Shown one piece after another: positions 60,401-64,000 of a stretch of 64,000 bases of DNA (positions are counted from its first letter, which is position 1; each line of letters opens with the position of its first letter). Under the pieces are notes generated by a model. That model was given only the letters and a program-made list of their open reading frames with translations. It was not told the DNA's origin and ran no database searches. The stretch comes from Puffinus mauretanicus (taxonomy: Eukaryota; Chordata; Aves; Procellariiformes; Procellariidae). The translations under genes were made by a program, and so were the position numbers. The stretch is taken from NCBI GenBank assembly GCA_023333565.1, contig JAJKFH010002068.1:372001-436000 (forward strand). The letters are read 5' to 3'.

Positions 60401-62411
60401 CTCATCCAAGGTTAGGACCCATACTTTGTTTTAAGAAGAGATGGATGGGAGGTAGGTGTGCGCTCCAATTCATCTTATTTAAATGCTTGTTAAAAGCCAA
60501 TTTGCAGAGTCACTCGAATTTCACACCATTTCCTCAATCCCTTGTGAACAAGTTACTTATTAACACAGAGGCTAATCACCAAAGAACGCTTTCCTGCTTC
60601 TTCTCTCATTTTCTGAGAATTACAACCTGCAAGGGCAAACACACAACTGAGCTTGTTCCAGTTCGAGTCAACCGGTGGAGTTAAAGCAGGCACCACCAGC
60701 TCCGTGCAAGCTGTTCACATTGTAATGGAAACAAGTTTAAGTTATATACCAATTGGTTCACTTTTCCTACTGTTCCTGTATTACCTAGTAGTTTTGGCAA
60801 GGAATCAAACACCCAGCTTACTGCAAAAGGTTGAAAAAACATTTAGAGATTTCCAGAGACAAAGGCAGGGAAAGCAGAACTTGCTCGTGTACCACTGCGT
60901 TGCTATCCCAGTTCGGTTTTGGAGTGAGGGAGGGGTTTAACACTAAGTTGAGGATGAGGAAAATGTTTTGGTGCTGTGATTCAAACACAAAACAATACTT
61001 GGAATCCATTTAAAGATCTGGGGCGAGGCGTGTGTGGTCAGGGTTCATGTGTAACTTTGCCTTATATTTCTTACAGAAAGGAGCTGAAAATCAATGGGTG
61101 CAAGTACAAGGTCTGTGCACCATCCCACCTCAAGGTAGATCCCTTAGAAGAGCGCTAAATTTTATGCAGGCAGTATGAAGTGTAAGAACGAATCTCGGCT
61201 TGTATAGTGGACTGTTAATGCGTTCTGATATGAATTCTTATCCTCTACAGATGGACCAGGTTGTCTGCAAAATACTGACTTGGATTAATCTGTCAAGGGC
61301 TAGGAAGGACCTGCAGGGTAAGCAAAAACTGGCCCTGAATATGTGCAATTCAGGCAGGCGGGCAAGACTTGCACCTAATTTAGTCCCCAAATTTGGCCTG
61401 CAAATATATGCTTTGTTTTACACATGTGAGTGATCCCAGAATCTGCCTGCAGAATCAGATCTTTAATGCAGCAAGCAATATTACCACTAGCAGTGCTGAA
61501 ACTTGTGCTTTTTTTACTAAAGCGGATGGAGCTGGACTATATCTGGCTCAAATATGACGTGATAGGTCACTCAGATAATACTCTTACAGTAAGCAGAGGT
61601 CTCCTTCAAGCGCTTGCTCCTCTGTCACCCCAGGAAACTTGTTTAAATGACCTCTGTGTCATTTGAGAAGTACTTTTTTAAGTAGTCCCAGCTTCTAATC
61701 AAAACCTCATCCATTCTCAACTCAATGCAGCAGTGTGCTTCTACATGAGTTGAATTCTTGTGAGGTGGCAGCTCTTCACGTGCCTCTGCGTGGTTAGGAG
61801 GAGCAGGGTAAGCAGTCAGTAGTTGTTCCTTGCCTGGGTTAAATTCCTTTGTTTCCTAATGGAATGATTAGAGTGATTAACCCACCTGTTCTATAAGCTG
61901 AAAGCAGTGCCTATAACAGGGCAGGTTATAAAGTTGAAAGTTCATAGGCCGTTCAACCATGGAGGTATAATTGAACTGTAATTGGGAAGAATGACCTTTA
62001 CAACCAGTATCCCGCACTAACCACCTTTCACAGCCAAGCATGGCAACCTGACAAGCAAATCTTTCAGCCTCGTGGACAAGAGCTGTGGCATGCAAATACA
62101 TCACAGCTCTAACCACTCTTTGGAGAGAAGAAAGCACCCCGTGCCTCTGAGAAGACACCCATTTCGTGTGTTAGACACGTCCTGTCTCGCCTCCTTCACA
62201 GCAACATCAAGGTTCAGTAGCACCTAACGGAGTGGTTTCCAGCAACCTCTTTGTTGGAAGTATTTATGATTATAGCCATTTACTGTATCTAAAAATACTT
62301 GTTAATGATAGCCAACATCCTTACCCTCTTGTCCAAATGTTCCACTTTGGCCTAAATTGTGGTACAGTGGCTTTCTGTGAGAGCTCCTCCTGATGCATGT
62401 TGTTGTTTGGT
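59629..62411. other. spacer between miR-429 and miR-200a
   Basis: This 2.8-kb stretch is presumably part of the primary microRNA transcript on the minus strand. It holds a T30 run (60364-60393) and three exon-like pieces on the plus strand (61077-61134, 61251-61317, 61523-61588) whose phases do not join. No gene is claimed. Confidence 0.5.
60364..60393. repeat. poly(T)30 / poly(A)30 tract
   Basis: An uninterrupted run of 30 T on the plus strand. No processed pseudogene was recognised next to it. Confidence 0.95.
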
Positions 62412-62494
62412 TCACCCTTTAAACATCGTTACCAGACAGTGTTAGAGTAGATCCAAAAAATCCAGCACTGTCTAGTAAGATGCCCACAGAGGAC
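62412..62494 (-). ncRNA. MIR200A: miR-200a precursor hairpin
   Basis: On the minus strand the 3' arm (62424-62445) reads TAACACTGTCTGGTAACGAT plus GT, the universally conserved mature miR-200a (seed AACACUG). The 5' arm (62461-62482, catcttactagacagtgctg ga) corresponds to miR-200a-5p with a C-to-T and a G-to-A change relative to human. Flanking bases extend the stem. The microRNA targets ZEB1/ZEB2 and is itself repressed by them. In human the order on this strand is 200b, 200a, 429. Here 200b would be next, to the right of the window. Confidence 0.97.
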
Positions 62495-63708
62495 CATAGT
62501 CTGTCCAGCAGTTGGAGAAATGAAGCCTCTATTAATGATTCCACATTCTTCAGGATGTCAGCGTTCCATAAAAACTAACAGAAATGGCTTGAGAAAGATT
62601 GCCTTACATCACTGGGTGTGTAAATAATTTACCAAATATGTGATGGGCAGAAGGAAGACATTTGATATTAAAGGATAGTTTGAAAATCATGGTGGATTTC
62701 AGGAGACAAATATAGTATAAAAAGTTGGTTTAATAAAGATCTAAAATAGAAAACATAAGGTTAAGTTCTGTTTCAACGTGATGTAAAAGCAGTAAGGTTT
62801 CTTGTGTTTGTTTCTTGGCTTCCTCACTCCTTCCTCCCTTTTGATTCACAAAAATACCAACAGATTCAAGTCTTTCCAATCAATTAAAAAGACATACTGA
62901 AAACTGGTATATAAAGAAAACAGTGTTAAGAAGGGCACAAAAAAATGACAAAGATGGCCTAGCATTTAACACGATTAGTTGCTTTTACAACAAATACTTT
63001 ATTGTACTGGCTTTAGTTTAAGGGATGCAGACAAATCTGAGACTTAAATAAAAGTGACAGGACACTTAGGTGTACAGTTGTTAGACAGTGAGGTAATTAA
63101 GCATAGTGAATACTAATGATAAAGATGATAAGGTATCTGGCTGCTTCGTTTTCTTTTTTTCAGAAGAAGGGGAAGTTTGCTGTAGAACATCATGCAACAG
63201 AGAAGGTAAAAACCTAGCACACGCTTTTCGACCTTGAGCACTTCCCTGTGTCAGAGCTCTGTGCCATTCTAAGAGGGGCTGTTACTCCAAGGGCTCAGTC
63301 GCTGACCCGCGGCGTCACCCAGGAGGAGGGCAGCAGGATTTGTTTCGTCTTCCTTTCCTCACCCCTTACTGGTAGTCTTACCTCTCGGGGTAGTGATGGC
63401 CTCTCCCTACGTGATAGCTTAAGAGAGCTCTGCTCTGAGCTATACTGTGCAAGTACTGTTATACTGCACGTAATATTTATTATAGCCCTAAGATGCTCAT
63501 AAGTCTTTGTGGATCCAGCACAGTATTTCACATGGTATATATACAACCCTTTTATCAAACGAAACTGTAAAGGAATACATTTCATCCAAGCTACACGTCA
63601 GTGAATCATTCGGTTGACACTTCAGAACAGGCTTCAAGGAAACAACTAACCTTCTCAATGCAAGTAATTAAAAACCACAGCACACCATATATCAGTCGGG
63701 GATCCCGA
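62495..63708. other. sequence upstream of miR-200a
   Basis: AT-rich, probably within the primary miR-200 transcript. It holds one small exon-like piece on the plus strand (63164-63205, acceptor ctttttttcag, donor GAGAAG|gtaaaa). No miR-200b hairpin is present. Confidence 0.5.
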
Positions 63709-63737
63709 GGGGAGGGTGGGATGAGGAGGGTAGGGGG
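63709..63737 (+). promoter_or_regulatory. G-quadruplex-capable G-rich tract
   Basis: Five runs of three or more G (GGGG, GGG, GGG, GGG, GGGGG) with loops of 1 to 7 bases fit the usual G4 rule on the plus strand. It lies 35 bases from the E-box cluster, so the two may form one regulatory element. Confidence 0.5.
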
Positions 63738-63771
63738 CAGGATGCTGCTATAGTTGCATTTTGCTGCTTAA

Positions 63772-63821
63772 CACCTGCCAGGTACACTGAAACACCTGCC
63801 CCTAAAGCCATGTGTCAGGTG
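63772..63821. promoter_or_regulatory. cluster of three ZEB-type E-boxes
   Basis: CACCTG at 63772-63777 and 63793-63798 and CAGGTG at 63816-63821 lie within 50 bases, about 1.3 kb upstream of miR-200a in the direction of transcription. ZEB1, ZEB2 and SNAI proteins bind this hexamer, and in mammals such boxes in the miR-200b/200a/429 promoter close a double-negative loop. Function here is inferred from position and motif only. Confidence 0.45.
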
Positions 63822-64000
63822 AAAACATCGAACAGCAATAATACCCCTTCTCAGTGATAGCCTTTATAAAGCATTATGTACAGTACCTTTAATGTCTGAT
63901 AACTGGGGAGTAAAACTTCCTGTATTGTTTTAATTCTCAGTAAAAAACAAAAAGCCTCCGTGAAGCATTTAAGACAACATTCTCCACTAAGTCCCTTTAG

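Noticed and set aside
62495..64000. Search for the miR-200b hairpin
   Set aside because: No stretch matches the reverse complement of the miR-200b mature sequence; it should lie to the right of the window.

Overview
This window is vertebrate, and almost certainly avian, nuclear DNA. Genes are split by GT-AG introns, CR1 LINE 3' ends occur on both strands, and there is a solo LTR of the ERVL type common in birds. The gene order matches human chromosome 1p36.33 read backwards: TNFRSF18 (+), TTLL10 (-), then the miR-429/miR-200a microRNAs (-).

Layout. At 1-1.5 kb are the last two exons of TNFRSF18 (GITR): the transmembrane exon and the cytoplasmic tail. From 1.5 to 14.6 kb is its 3' UTR plus intergenic DNA, with an LTR at 8.7-9.3 kb and CR1 copies. 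At 14.6-18.2 kb, minus strand, I find exons of a gene I do not recognise. Three exons join in phase from a start with a good Kozak context and encode a protein beginning MGCC; its 3' end is unresolved. From 18.9 to 40.0 kb, minus strand, is the complete TTLL10 reading frame, 12 coding exons joining without a phase break into about 603 residues. From 40.3 to 59.5 kb I see no secure gene, only repeats, a long perfect hairpin at 40.93-41.00 kb and some exon-like pieces. From 59.5 to 62.5 kb are the miR-429 and miR-200a hairpins, minus strand. miR-200b is not present and should lie beyond the right edge. At 63.7-63.8 kb a G-rich tract lies beside three ZEB-type E-boxes, upstream of miR-200a in the direction of transcription.

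How the parts relate. GITR is a T-cell costimulatory receptor. TTLL10 extends polyglycine chains on tubulin and other proteins in cilia. The miR-200 family keeps epithelial identity by repressing ZEB1/2. They are linked by conserved position rather than by a shared pathway. Main points for follow-up: the unrecognised MGCC gene; the TTLL10 residues that predict an active enzyme, unlike the human protein; the E-box cluster near miR-200a; and the 24-bp-stem hairpin upstream of TTLL10.
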